From Pseudomonadota bacterium (lineage in GTDB: Bacteria > Desulfobacterota > Desulfovibrionia > Desulfovibrionales > Desulfovibrionaceae): DNA of 15,148 nt. Positions 7,731 to 13,724 of this stretch are shown one piece after another. The notes under the pieces are model-generated. The model was not told where the DNA came from and did not search any database. It saw only the letters and a list, made by a program, of their open reading frames with translations. Position numbers and translations under genes: made by a program. Positions within the stretch are counted from its first letter, which is position 1; the number at the start of each line of letters is the position of its first letter. The stretch is taken from NCBI GenBank assembly GCA_023435825.1, contig JAEZMB010000214.1, forward strand, positions 1 to 15,148, read 5' to 3'.

Positions 7731-7793
7731 GGGCGCGTCCATGAGAAACGCCTGGAGCGTCGCGGCGCAGGCGCGAGGCACGAGCGCCCACGC

Positions 7794-7825
7794 AAAAAGG
7801 GCGATCCGCGAAGCGGACCGCCCTT
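7794..7825 (-). terminator. Intrinsic terminator of rpmB
   Basis: Arms 7797-7809 and 7813-7825 form a 13-position stem (one A/C mismatch at 7804/7818) with a GAA loop on the plus strand. Read on the minus strand it is followed by TTTTT (7798-7794), the U-tract of an intrinsic terminator. It lies 26 bases after the rpmB stop and may also block readthrough from the convergent CNNM gene. Confidence 0.88.
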
Positions 7826-7850
7826 GAAAGAAAGCAGGGTCGGCGAAGCC

Positions 7851-8057
7851 TTAGGCGTGCTTGACCACGGGCTTGACCACCGCGCCGGAGCGCAGGCAGC
7901 GGGTGCACACGGTGACGGTCTTCACCTCGCCCGAAGGCAGCTGGGCGCGCACGCTGACGAGGTTGGGCTCGAAGCGGCGCTTGGTCTTGTTGTTGGCGTG
8001 GCTGACGTTGTTGCCGGACTGGGGCTTCTTGCCGCAATGTTCGCAAATCTTGGCCAT
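7851..8057 (-). CDS. rpmB: 50S ribosomal protein L28
   Basis: Small basic protein of the large ribosomal subunit, 68 residues. The N-terminus MAKICEHCGKKPQSGNNVSH with the following N-x-KTKRRF-PNL is the L28 signature. Cys5/Cys8 and Cys51/Cys54 make it the zinc-binding (C+) form. The Shine-Dalgarno GGAGGA lies seven bases before the ATG. It is transcribed away from yceD-rpmF, ends in its own intrinsic terminator, and so probably forms a single-gene unit. In Desulfovibrio it commonly sits next to this lipid/ribosome cluster. Confidence 0.98.
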   Translation of the reverse strand: MAKICEHCGKKPQSGNNVSHANNKTKRRFEPNLVSVRAQLPSGEVKTVTVCTRCLRSGAVVKPVVKHA

Positions 8058-8153
8058 GATGGGTTCCTCCGGAAATCGATTCGCGCGGCGGCGCGACCCC
8101 TTCCGGGGCCTAGGCCAAGGCGCGTTTTTTCACAGTGACGCAAAGAATTTTGT

Positions 8154-8182
8154 GAGGTACATGGGAAGGAAGGCCTTGGCAA
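8154..8182 (-). promoter_or_regulatory. Likely rpmB promoter
   Basis: On the minus strand TTGCCA (8182-8177), a 17-base spacer and TACCTC (8159-8154). The start would be near 8147, leaving a leader of about 90 bases that contains short GC palindromes (for example GGCCTAGGCC around 8107-8116). Its -35 is eight bases from the -35 of the opposing yceD promoter. Confidence 0.5.
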
Positions 8183-8190
8183 GCTTTTTC

Positions 8191-8219
8191 TTGACAAGAC
8201 GACGGCCAGGGACTAGCAC
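8191..8219 (+). promoter_or_regulatory. Likely promoter of the yceD-rpmF-plsX-fabH unit
   Basis: A perfect TTGACA (8191-8196) is followed by 17 bases and TAGCAC (8214-8219). The expected start is near 8226, only about 17 bases before the yceD ATG. This is the best -35 match in the window, fitting strong housekeeping expression. Confidence 0.62.
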
Positions 8220-8242
8220 ACTCTTCTTCGCGAGGGAAACTC

Positions 8243-8785
8243 ATGTCCGAATTATGGCTCGACATCACCGACGTCCCGGCAAGTGGCCGGGAATTTTCAT
8301 TTTCCGACCAGAGCCTGTGGACCGGCCCTATCGCGGAATTCGCCCTGCCCTACCGTCTGGACCTCCCGGGGACCGGCCTTGCCGCCGAGTTCACCGTGAC
8401 GCCCCAGGGCCGGGGCGTGCTCGTGGCCGGGACCCTGTCCGGCAAGACGGTCACCCCGTGCGACCGTTGCGCCGAGGATGTGACCCTGGATGTGGCCACG
8501 CGCTTCGACCTGTTCGAGGACGCGCCGCTGGAGGGCGAAAAGTCCCTTGAGCCGGGGCTTTTGCGCCGCCGGGGCAAGGTGCTGGAGCTCGACGCCGGCA
8601 GCTTGTTGTGGGAACAGTTCCTGCTGTCCCTGCCGGTCAAGCCGCTGTGCGACGAGAGCTGCCAGGGGCTTTGCCCCAGCTGCGGCAAACGGCTGGCCGA
8701 GGGCCCCTGCGGCTGCCAGACCGAGGCCGGCGACCCCAGGCTCGCCGTGCTGCGTAATTTGAAGGTTCCGCGCGGCTCCAACTAG
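8243..8785 (+). CDS. yceD: YceD / DUF177 family protein (rRNA accumulation factor)
   Basis: Cytoplasmic protein of 180 residues of the DUF177 family. Its E. coli member YceD is needed for normal 23S rRNA accumulation and is encoded directly before rpmF, as here. The family hallmarks are Cys73-x-x-Cys76 in PCDRC and the C-terminal Cys cluster Cys136, Cys140, Cys144, Cys147, Cys156 and Cys158 (PLCDESCQGLCPSCGKRL then CGC), which probably binds zinc. The mid-region LLWEQFLLSLPVKPLC is the conserved helix plus PxxxLC of the family. The start is supported by GAGGG about six bases before the ATG and by the short distance to the promoter. It is first in the plus-strand cluster, with a 69-base gap before rpmF. 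Confidence 0.93.
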   Translation: MSELWLDITDVPASGREFSFSDQSLWTGPIAEFALPYRLDLPGTGLAAEFTVTPQGRGVLVAGTLSGKTVTPCDRCAEDVTLDVATRFDLFEDAPLEGEKSLEPGLLRRRGKVLELDAGSLLWEQFLLSLPVKPLCDESCQGLCPSCGKRLAEGPCGCQTEAGDPRLAVLRNLKVPRGSN

Positions 8786-8799
8786 GCATTGTCGCCTGG

Positions 8800-8827
8800 T
8801 TGTCGCGCGTTTTTGACCTGATATGAC
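8800..8827 (+). promoter_or_regulatory. Possible internal promoter before rpmF
   Basis: TTGTCG (8800-8805), 16 bases, then TATGAC (8822-8827), preceded by TGA to give an extended -10. It lies in the 69-base yceD-rpmF gap and would give a leader of about 20 bases carrying the GAGGT Shine-Dalgarno (8843-8847). Confidence 0.38.
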
Positions 8828-8854
8828 CAAAATAAAGGATGCGAGGTAATCGCC

Positions 8855-9037
8855 ATGGCCGTCCCCAATAGAAAAATCTCCAAGTCCCGCAAAGGTATGC
8901 GCCGCGCCCACGACCACGTTCCGGTTCCGTCCGTGGTGCTGTGCTCCTGCGGCGAGCCGACCCTGCCCCACCGCATCTGCCCGAGCTGCGGCACCTACCG
9001 CGGCCGCCAGATGCTGCGGAAGGACGATGCCGAATAA
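8855..9037 (+). CDS. rpmF: 50S ribosomal protein L32
   Basis: Large-subunit ribosomal protein of 60 residues. MAVPNRKISKSRKGMRRAH is the classical L32 start. The zinc ribbon is complete: Cys30-x-Cys32 and Cys42-x-x-Cys45, with HRICPSCGTYRG. GAGGT precedes the ATG by seven bases. Its last 11 bases overlap the start of plsX, so the two are translationally coupled, a very common rpmF-plsX arrangement that ties ribosome output to phospholipid synthesis. Confidence 0.98.
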   Translation: MAVPNRKISKSRKGMRRAHDHVPVPSVVLCSCGEPTLPHRICPSCGTYRGRQMLRKDDAE

Positions 9038-10076
9038 CAAGCCGCGTATCGCCGTGGACGCCATGGGCGGGGACTTCGGTCCCCGCATGGTCGTCCCCGG
9101 CGCGCTGCACGCCGCCAAGGCCGGCCAGGCGGAAGTCATTCTCGTCGGCGACCAGGACGCCATCGCGGCGGAACTGGCGCGTCGTGACGTGAAAGGGCTT
9201 CCGATTTCCGTGGTGCACGCCTCCCAGGTGGTGGAGATGGATGAAAAACCTTCCGAGGCCATGCGCCGCAAGAAGGATTCCTCCATCCAGGTGGCCTGCA
9301 ACCTCGTGCGCGACGGCGAGGCCGACGGACTGATTTCCGCCGGCCATTCCGGCGCGACCCTGGCCTGCGCCATGTTCACCATCGGCCGGGTGCCCGGCGT
9401 GGAACGGCCGGCCATCGCCACCTTCCTGCCGTCCGAGCGCTCCCACACCGTCATCGCCGACGTGGGGGCCAACGTGGACTGCAAGCCCTTCCACCTGCTC
9501 CAGTTCGGCGTCATGGCCTCGGTTCTGGCCAAGACCATGCTCGGCCGGGAGAACCCGGTGGTGGCGCTTTTGTCCAACGGCGAGGAAAAGGGCAAGGGCA
9601 ACCAGCTGGCCAAGGAGACCTTCGACCTCCTGCGGGCCAGTTCGCTCAATTTCGTCGGCAACATCGAGGGCCGCGACCTGTTTGCCGGCAACGTGGACGT
9701 CGTCGTGTGCGACGGGTTCGTCGGCAACGTGGTCATCAAGGAAGCCGAAGGGCTGGCCTCGTCCATGGGACGGGTGCTCAAGGGCGAGCTGCGCCGGGGC
9801 TTTTTCGGCCAGATCGGCACCATGCTGGCCCTAAACGCCCTCAAGCGCTTCGCCCGGCTCATGGACTACACCGAGTACGGCGGCGCGCCGCTCATGGGCC
9901 TTCGGGGCAGCTGCCTCATCTGCCACGGCGCTTCCAACGCCAAGGCCATGGCCAGCGCCGTGCGCATGGCCGCCCGGTTCGTGGCCATGGAAGCCAACTC
10001 CCACCTCTCCGAGGCCGTGGCCGCCAACATCGACCTGACCGGTCCCCGCCGCCAGGCCGCCAACGAACAACGCTGA
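9027..10076 (+). CDS. plsX: Phosphate acyltransferase PlsX (acyl-ACP:phosphate transacylase)
   Basis: Peripheral membrane enzyme that converts acyl-ACP and phosphate into acyl-phosphate, the donor PlsY uses to acylate glycerol-3-phosphate. The 349-residue length is usual. Family motifs, in order: VDAMGGDFGP (10-19), SAGHSGA (104-110), DVGAN (145-149), NGEEKGKG (184-191), GNIEGRD (211-217), CDGFVGN (228-234), and YGGAPLMGL followed by CHGASN near the end. The ATG lies inside the end of rpmF, with AAGGA inside rpmF as its ribosome site. fabH begins 16 bases after the stop, so the same transcript carries both. Confidence 0.98.
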   Translation: MPNNKPRIAVDAMGGDFGPRMVVPGALHAAKAGQAEVILVGDQDAIAAELARRDVKGLPISVVHASQVVEMDEKPSEAMRRKKDSSIQVACNLVRDGEADGLISAGHSGATLACAMFTIGRVPGVERPAIATFLPSERSHTVIADVGANVDCKPFHLLQFGVMASVLAKTMLGRENPVVALLSNGEEKGKGNQLAKETFDLLRASSLNFVGNIEGRDLFAGNVDVVVCDGFVGNVVIKEAEGLASSMGRVLKGELRRGFFGQIGTMLALNALKRFARLMDYTEYGGAPLMGLRGSCLICHGASNAKAMASAVRMAARFVAMEANSHLSEAVAANIDLTGPRRQAANEQR

Positions 10077-10092
10077 GACGGTTTTCCCCACC

Positions 10093-11085
10093 ATGACGCA
10101 CACCGCCCGCATTCGAGGCATGGGTTACTACGCGCCTGAAAAGGTGCTTACCAACGCCGACCTCGAAAAGATCGTCGAGACCTCCGACGAGTGGATCACC
10201 ACCCGCACCGGCATCAAGGAGCGCCACATCGTCGCTCCCGGCGAGACCGTCAGCGACATGTCAGCCCATGCCGCCAAGGCCGCCCTGGCCGACGCCGGCA
10301 TGGACGCCGACGAACTGACCCACATTTTTCTCTACACCGTCACCCCGGACTATTACACGCCCTCGGCCTCCTGCCTCATGGAGGAGAAGCTCGGCATCCG
10401 GGGCAAGGTCGTCCAGGACGTCAACGCCGCCTGCTGCGGCTACATCTACGGCCTGGAGATGGCCCGGGCCGTCATCGCCCTGCATCCCAAGGCCAAGGTG
10501 CTCGTGGCCGCCGCCGAGGCCCTCACCACCCGCACCAACTGGGCCGACCGCCGCACCTGCGTGCTGTTCGGCGACGCCGCCGCCGCCTGCGTGGTCACGG
10601 CCGACGAACCGCCCCTGGGCAAGGCCGCCGTGGTCGACGCCCTGCTGTCCAGCGACGGGTCGCTCGGGCACCTGCTCACCATCAAGGGCGGCGGATCGGG
10701 CCATCCCTACAAGCTCGGCGACGTCATTGACGAAGATTTCTTCCTGCAGATGAACGGCCCCGAGGTCTTCAAGCACGCCGTGCGCTCCATGGCCGGCGTC
10801 GGCCGCGACCTCATGGCCGCCAACGGCCTGACCCGCGACGACATCGACCTGTTCATTCCGCACCAGGCCAACCTGCGCATCATGGAAGCGGTGGCGAAAA
10901 AGCTCGACTTTCCGCCCGAAAAAATCATGTCCACCGTGGCCCGCTTCGGCAACACCTCGGCTTCCACCATCGGCATCGCCCTGGTCGAGGCCCGCAATGC
11001 CGGCCGCATCCCGGTCGGCGGCAAGGTGCTGCTCGGCGCGTTCGGCGGCGGCTTCACCTGGGGAGCGGCCCTGCTCCAGTTCTAA
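10093..11085 (+). CDS. fabH: 3-oxoacyl-ACP synthase III (FabH)
   Basis: Starts fatty-acid chains by condensing an acyl-CoA (acetyl-CoA or a branched primer) with malonyl-ACP. It has 330 residues and a complete thiolase-fold triad: Cys114 in NAACCGYIYG, His257 in FIPHQANLRI and Asn287 in RFGNTSASTI. DEWITTRTGI near the N-terminus and the closing LLGAFGGGFTWGA are diagnostic. The residue after the catalytic Cys is a second Cys (Cys115) where Ala is common. No strong Shine-Dalgarno precedes the ATG; translation may be coupled to plsX 16 bases upstream. A 232-base gap separates it from fabG. Confidence 0.98.
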   Translation: MTHTARIRGMGYYAPEKVLTNADLEKIVETSDEWITTRTGIKERHIVAPGETVSDMSAHAAKAALADAGMDADELTHIFLYTVTPDYYTPSASCLMEEKLGIRGKVVQDVNAACCGYIYGLEMARAVIALHPKAKVLVAAAEALTTRTNWADRRTCVLFGDAAAACVVTADEPPLGKAAVVDALLSSDGSLGHLLTIKGGGSGHPYKLGDVIDEDFFLQMNGPEVFKHAVRSMAGVGRDLMAANGLTRDDIDLFIPHQANLRIMEAVAKKLDFPPEKIMSTVARFGNTSASTIGIALVEARNAGRIPVGGKVLLGAFGGGFTWGAALLQF

Positions 11086-11173
11086 CCGGGCGGCCCGACA
11101 CGACGTTTTGGCGTCGCGCCGGAACAAGCACGCCGGGGAGCGCCAGCCGGCAGGCAACGGCGCGCAAAGACAT

Positions 11174-11202
11174 TTGCCCAGGCCGGGCGTTTCGGCTACG
11201 TT
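11174..11202 (+). promoter_or_regulatory. Likely promoter of the fabG-acpP-fabF-glyA unit
   Basis: TTGCCC (11174-11179), 17 bases, then TACGTT (11197-11202), with a start near 11209. It lies in the 232-base fabH-fabG gap, which has no credible gene. Just before it, GACG-type short inverted repeats (about 11101-11116) may end part of the upstream transcript. Confidence 0.45.
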
Positions 11203-11217
11203 GCGCCCTGTCTGATT

Positions 11218-11234
11218 CGGCCCGGTTCGGGCCG
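11218..11234 (+). repeat. Hairpin in the fabG leader
   Basis: CGGCCCG (11218-11224) pairs with CGGGCCG (11228-11234) around a GTT loop: a perfect 7-base-pair stem about ten bases after the predicted transcription start. It could stabilise or regulate the leader. No T-tract follows, so it is not an obvious terminator. Confidence 0.4.
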
Positions 11235-11292
11235 GCCGGGACGCCACGCCCCCGGAACTTTCGCAACCATCGCGGCGCGCGCCCGCAAGCTT

Positions 11293-11304
11293 TTGGCGCG
11301 CCAA
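11293..11304 (+). repeat. 12-base palindrome touching the fabG ribosome site
   Basis: TTGGCGCGCCAA at 11293-11304 is a perfect palindrome. Its last two bases are the first two of the AAGGAG Shine-Dalgarno (11303-11308) of fabG. It is either a protein-binding site or chance in GC-rich DNA. Confidence 0.4.
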
Positions 11305-11317
11305 GGAGCACCCGTCT

Positions 11318-12046
11318 ATGTCCACGGCTCTCGTCACCGGAGGTTCCCGAGGCATCGGCGCGGCCGTGGCCAAGCGCCTGGCCGCCGACGGCTTCGACGT
11401 CATCATCACCTACGTGAGCAAGCCCGAGGCCGCTGCCGCCGTTGTCGCGGACATCGCCGCCGCCGGCGGCAAAGCCACGGCCCTGGCCCTGGACACCGGC
11501 GACGCCGCCGCCGTGACCGCCTTTTTCGCCGAACACCTCAAGGGCGTCGATCTGCATGTGCTGGTCAACAATGCCGGCATCACCCGCGACGGGCTGATCA
11601 TGCGCATGAAGGACGAGGATTTCGCCGACGTCATCCGCGTCAACCTCGTGGGCGCGTTCACCTGCCTGCGCGAGGCGGCCAAGATCATGATCAAGCGCCG
11701 GGCCGGCCGCATCGTCAACATCACCTCCGTGGTTGGGCAGTCCGGCAACGCCGGCCAGGCCAACTACGCCGCGGCCAAGGCCGGGCTCATCGGCCTGACC
11801 AAGTCCGCCGCCCTGGAGCTTGCCGCCCGCAACATCACGGTCAACGCCGTGGCCCCGGGCTTTGTGGAAACCGACATGACCGCTGTTTTGTCCGATGCCG
11901 TCAAGGCGTCCTTTGCCGAACGCATTCCCCTCAAGCGCGCCTGCGCCCCCGGGGAAATCGCCGCTGCCGTCAGCTACCTGGCCAGCGACGACGCCGGGTA
12001 CGTCACCGGCCAGGTGCTCGGCTTAAACGGCGGCATGTACATGTAA
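11318..12046 (+). CDS. fabG: 3-oxoacyl-ACP reductase (FabG)
   Basis: NADPH-dependent short-chain dehydrogenase that reduces 3-oxoacyl-ACP to 3-hydroxyacyl-ACP in fatty-acid elongation. At 242 residues it has normal FabG length. The cofactor loop TGGSRGIG is at 7-14, NNAG at 84-87, and the catalytic set is Asn109, Ser137, Tyr150 and Lys154 (YAAAK). PGFVETDMT and the closing GQVLGLNGGM are typical of FabG. AAGGAG lies nine bases before the ATG. acpP follows after 30 bases, so FabG and its carrier protein are made from the same message. Other SDR functions are unlikely given the setting. Confidence 0.97.
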   Translation: MSTALVTGGSRGIGAAVAKRLAADGFDVIITYVSKPEAAAAVVADIAAAGGKATALALDTGDAAAVTAFFAEHLKGVDLHVLVNNAGITRDGLIMRMKDEDFADVIRVNLVGAFTCLREAAKIMIKRRAGRIVNITSVVGQSGNAGQANYAAAKAGLIGLTKSAALELAARNITVNAVAPGFVETDMTAVLSDAVKASFAERIPLKRACAPGEIAAAVSYLASDDAGYVTGQVLGLNGGMYM

Positions 12047-12076
12047 CAAAAAATACGGCCTTGCTTGGAGGAAACC

Positions 12077-12313
12077 ATGTCTGTCGCTGAAAAAGTCAAA
12101 GAGATCATCGTGGATCAGCTCGGCGTCGATGCCGCCGAAGTCAACCCGGACGCCAAGTTCGTGGACGACCTGGGCGCCGACTCCCTGGACCTGACCGAGC
12201 TCATCATGGCCATGGAAGAGGAGTTCGGCGTCGAAATCTCCGACGAGGACGCCCAGCAGATCCAGAAAGTCCAGGACGCCATCTCCTTTATCGAAAAGAA
12301 AAAGGGCGAGTAA
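12077..12313 (+). CDS. acpP: Acyl carrier protein
   Basis: Small acidic carrier of 78 residues that holds growing acyl chains on a phosphopantetheine arm. The attachment site is Ser36 in GADSLDLTEL. Acidic helices II and III (EEEFGVEISDEDAQ) match typical AcpP, and it ends in a Lys-rich KKKGE. The start is the ATG at 12077, six bases after GGAGG (12067-12071). An in-frame upstream start at 12065 would run through that ribosome site and is rejected. A strong hairpin follows the stop, as expected for a gene needing more product than its neighbours. Confidence 0.98.
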   Translation: MSVAEKVKEIIVDQLGVDAAEVNPDAKFVDDLGADSLDLTELIMAMEEEFGVEISDEDAQQIQKVQDAISFIEKKKGE

Positions 12314-12333
12314 GCCCCAAACGCCCAGTCGGG

Positions 12334-12367
12334 CCGGGGCGGGACACGCGTTGTCCGCCCGCCCCGG
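12334..12367 (+). terminator. Strong hairpin between acpP and fabF (partial terminator or mRNA stabiliser)
   Basis: A perfect 10-base-pair GC stem (12334-12343 with 12358-12367) closes a 14-base loop that can add ACA/TGT pairs. It lies 20 bases after the acpP stop and 18 before fabF. With no T-tract it probably trims or partly ends transcripts, giving abundant acpP message while letting some reads reach fabF. Confidence 0.55.
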
Positions 12368-12385
12368 TTCGCGGACGGATGCGCC

Positions 12386-13630
12386 ATGACCTTAAATCGG
12401 GTAGTCGTCACCGGCCTTTCGGCCATCACCCCCATCGGCAATGACCTGGCCACCAGCTGGGCCAATCTTGTCGCCGGCGTCTCGGGCGCGGCCCCCATCA
12501 CGCGCTTTGACACCTCGGCCTTTGACACGCGCTTTGGCTGCGAAGTCAAAAACTTCGACGAGAAGCCGTATATCGCGGCCAAGCTGGCCAAGCGCCTGGA
12601 CCGTTTCACCATTTACGCCCTGTCCGCCGCCATGATGCTCATGGAGGACGCGGGCTGGAAGATCCCCGCCGATGAAGCGGAGCTCGTCTCCGTCATCGTC
12701 GGTTGCGGCATGGGCGGCATCGAGACCCTCGAAGCCACCCACTCCAAGCTCCTGGAACAGGGGCCGTCGCGCATTTCGCCCTTTTTCATCCCGACCATGA
12801 TCGCCAACATGGCCGCCGGCCAGATCTCCATCGCCACCGGCGCGCGCGGCTCCAACGTCTGCACCACCTCGGCCTGCGCCTCGGGACTGCACGGCATCGG
12901 CTACGCTTACTCCGACATCAAGCTCGGACGGGCCGTGGCCGCCATCTGCGGCGGCGTCGAATCCACCATCACGCCCCTGGCCGTGGGCGGATTCAATGCC
13001 CTCAAGGCCCTGTCCACCCGTAACGACGATCCCACCAAGGCCTCGCGTCCCTTCGACGCCGGCCGCGACGGCTTCGTCATCGGCGAGGGCTGCGGCCTGC
13101 TGCTGCTGGAATCCCTGGAGCATGCCCAGGCTCGCGGGGCGCGCATCCTGGCCGAAGTGGCCGGGTTTGGCGCGTCGGGCGACGCCTACCACATGACCGC
13201 CCCGCCCGAGGACGGCTCCGGCATGGCCCTGGCCATGAAGGGCGCCCTGCGCGAGGCCGGCATGGCCCCGACCGAAATCGCCCACATCAACGCCCATGGC
13301 ACCTCCACGTCGCTCAACGACGCCTGCGAGACCACGGCCATCAAGTCGTTGCTGGGCGACCACGCCTACAAGGTGCCCATCACCTCCAACAAGTCGATGA
13401 TCGGGCATTGCCTGGGCGCGGCCGGCGGCATCGAGTCGGTCGTCAGCGTCAAGACCATCATGGAGGGCATCATCCCGCCCACCATCAACTACGAGACGGC
13501 CGATCCGGCCTGCGACCTGGACTGCACGCCCAACGTGGCGCGCAAGCAGGCCGTGGCCAACGTGTTGTGCAATTCCTTCGGGTTTGGCGGCACCAACGCC
13601 AGCCTGCTCTTCAAGGCCTTCGCCCAATAG
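12386..13630 (+). CDS. fabF: 3-oxoacyl-ACP synthase II (FabF)
   Basis: Elongating condensing enzyme that joins acyl-ACP to malonyl-ACP with loss of CO2. It has 414 residues, the usual length. The catalytic Cys-His-His set is Cys164 in TSACASG, His304 in NAHGTSTSLND and His341 in SMIGHCLGAAGG, with Lys336 in SNKSMIGH. The N-terminal VVVTGLSAITPIGN and C-terminal NSFGFGGTNASLLF are diagnostic. The ATG at 12386 gives the normal N-terminus, but its Shine-Dalgarno is weak, in line with lower output than acpP. FabF rather than FabB is favoured by length and the acpP linkage. Confidence 0.98.
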   Translation: MTLNRVVVTGLSAITPIGNDLATSWANLVAGVSGAAPITRFDTSAFDTRFGCEVKNFDEKPYIAAKLAKRLDRFTIYALSAAMMLMEDAGWKIPADEAELVSVIVGCGMGGIETLEATHSKLLEQGPSRISPFFIPTMIANMAAGQISIATGARGSNVCTTSACASGLHGIGYAYSDIKLGRAVAAICGGVESTITPLAVGGFNALKALSTRNDDPTKASRPFDAGRDGFVIGEGCGLLLLESLEHAQARGARILAEVAGFGASGDAYHMTAPPEDGSGMALAMKGALREAGMAPTEIAHINAHGTSTSLNDACETTAIKSLLGDHAYKVPITSNKSMIGHCLGAAGGIESVVSVKTIMEGIIPPTINYETADPACDLDCTPNVARKQAVANVLCNSFGFGGTNASLLFKAFAQ

Positions 13631-13634
13631 CCCC

Positions 13635-13654
13635 GGACCGGGCCGGCCCGGTCC
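13635..13654 (+). repeat. Perfect 20-base palindrome between fabF and glyA
   Basis: Positions 13635-13654 form a perfect self-complementary 20-base sequence (half-site GGACCGGGCC) five bases after the fabF stop. In RNA it would fold into a tight GC hairpin or pair between molecules. As DNA it could be an operator. There is no T-tract, so full termination is unlikely. Confidence 0.6.
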
Positions 13655-13724
13655 CAGTAGCCGCCGACGGGGGGACGCTCGCACGCCGGGCCTCCCCCCG
13701 AACGCGTTCAAAGGAGGACGCTCC

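Noticed and set aside
6273..7781. Minus-strand frame antisense to the CNNM gene
   Set aside because: The plus strand shows the full DUF21-CBS-CorC order, while this frame is low-complexity.
8297..9862. Minus-strand frame antisense to yceD, rpmF and plsX
   Set aside because: It overlaps three certain genes and has no recognisable domain.
11216..11236. T-loop-like GGTTCGGGCC suggesting a tRNA
   Set aside because: No acceptor stem, anticodon arm or CCA can be built around it; it is a plain hairpin.
13584..13724. N-terminal extension of GlyA
   Set aside because: It overlaps the end of fabF. The ATG at 13725 has AAGGAGG and gives the normal family start.
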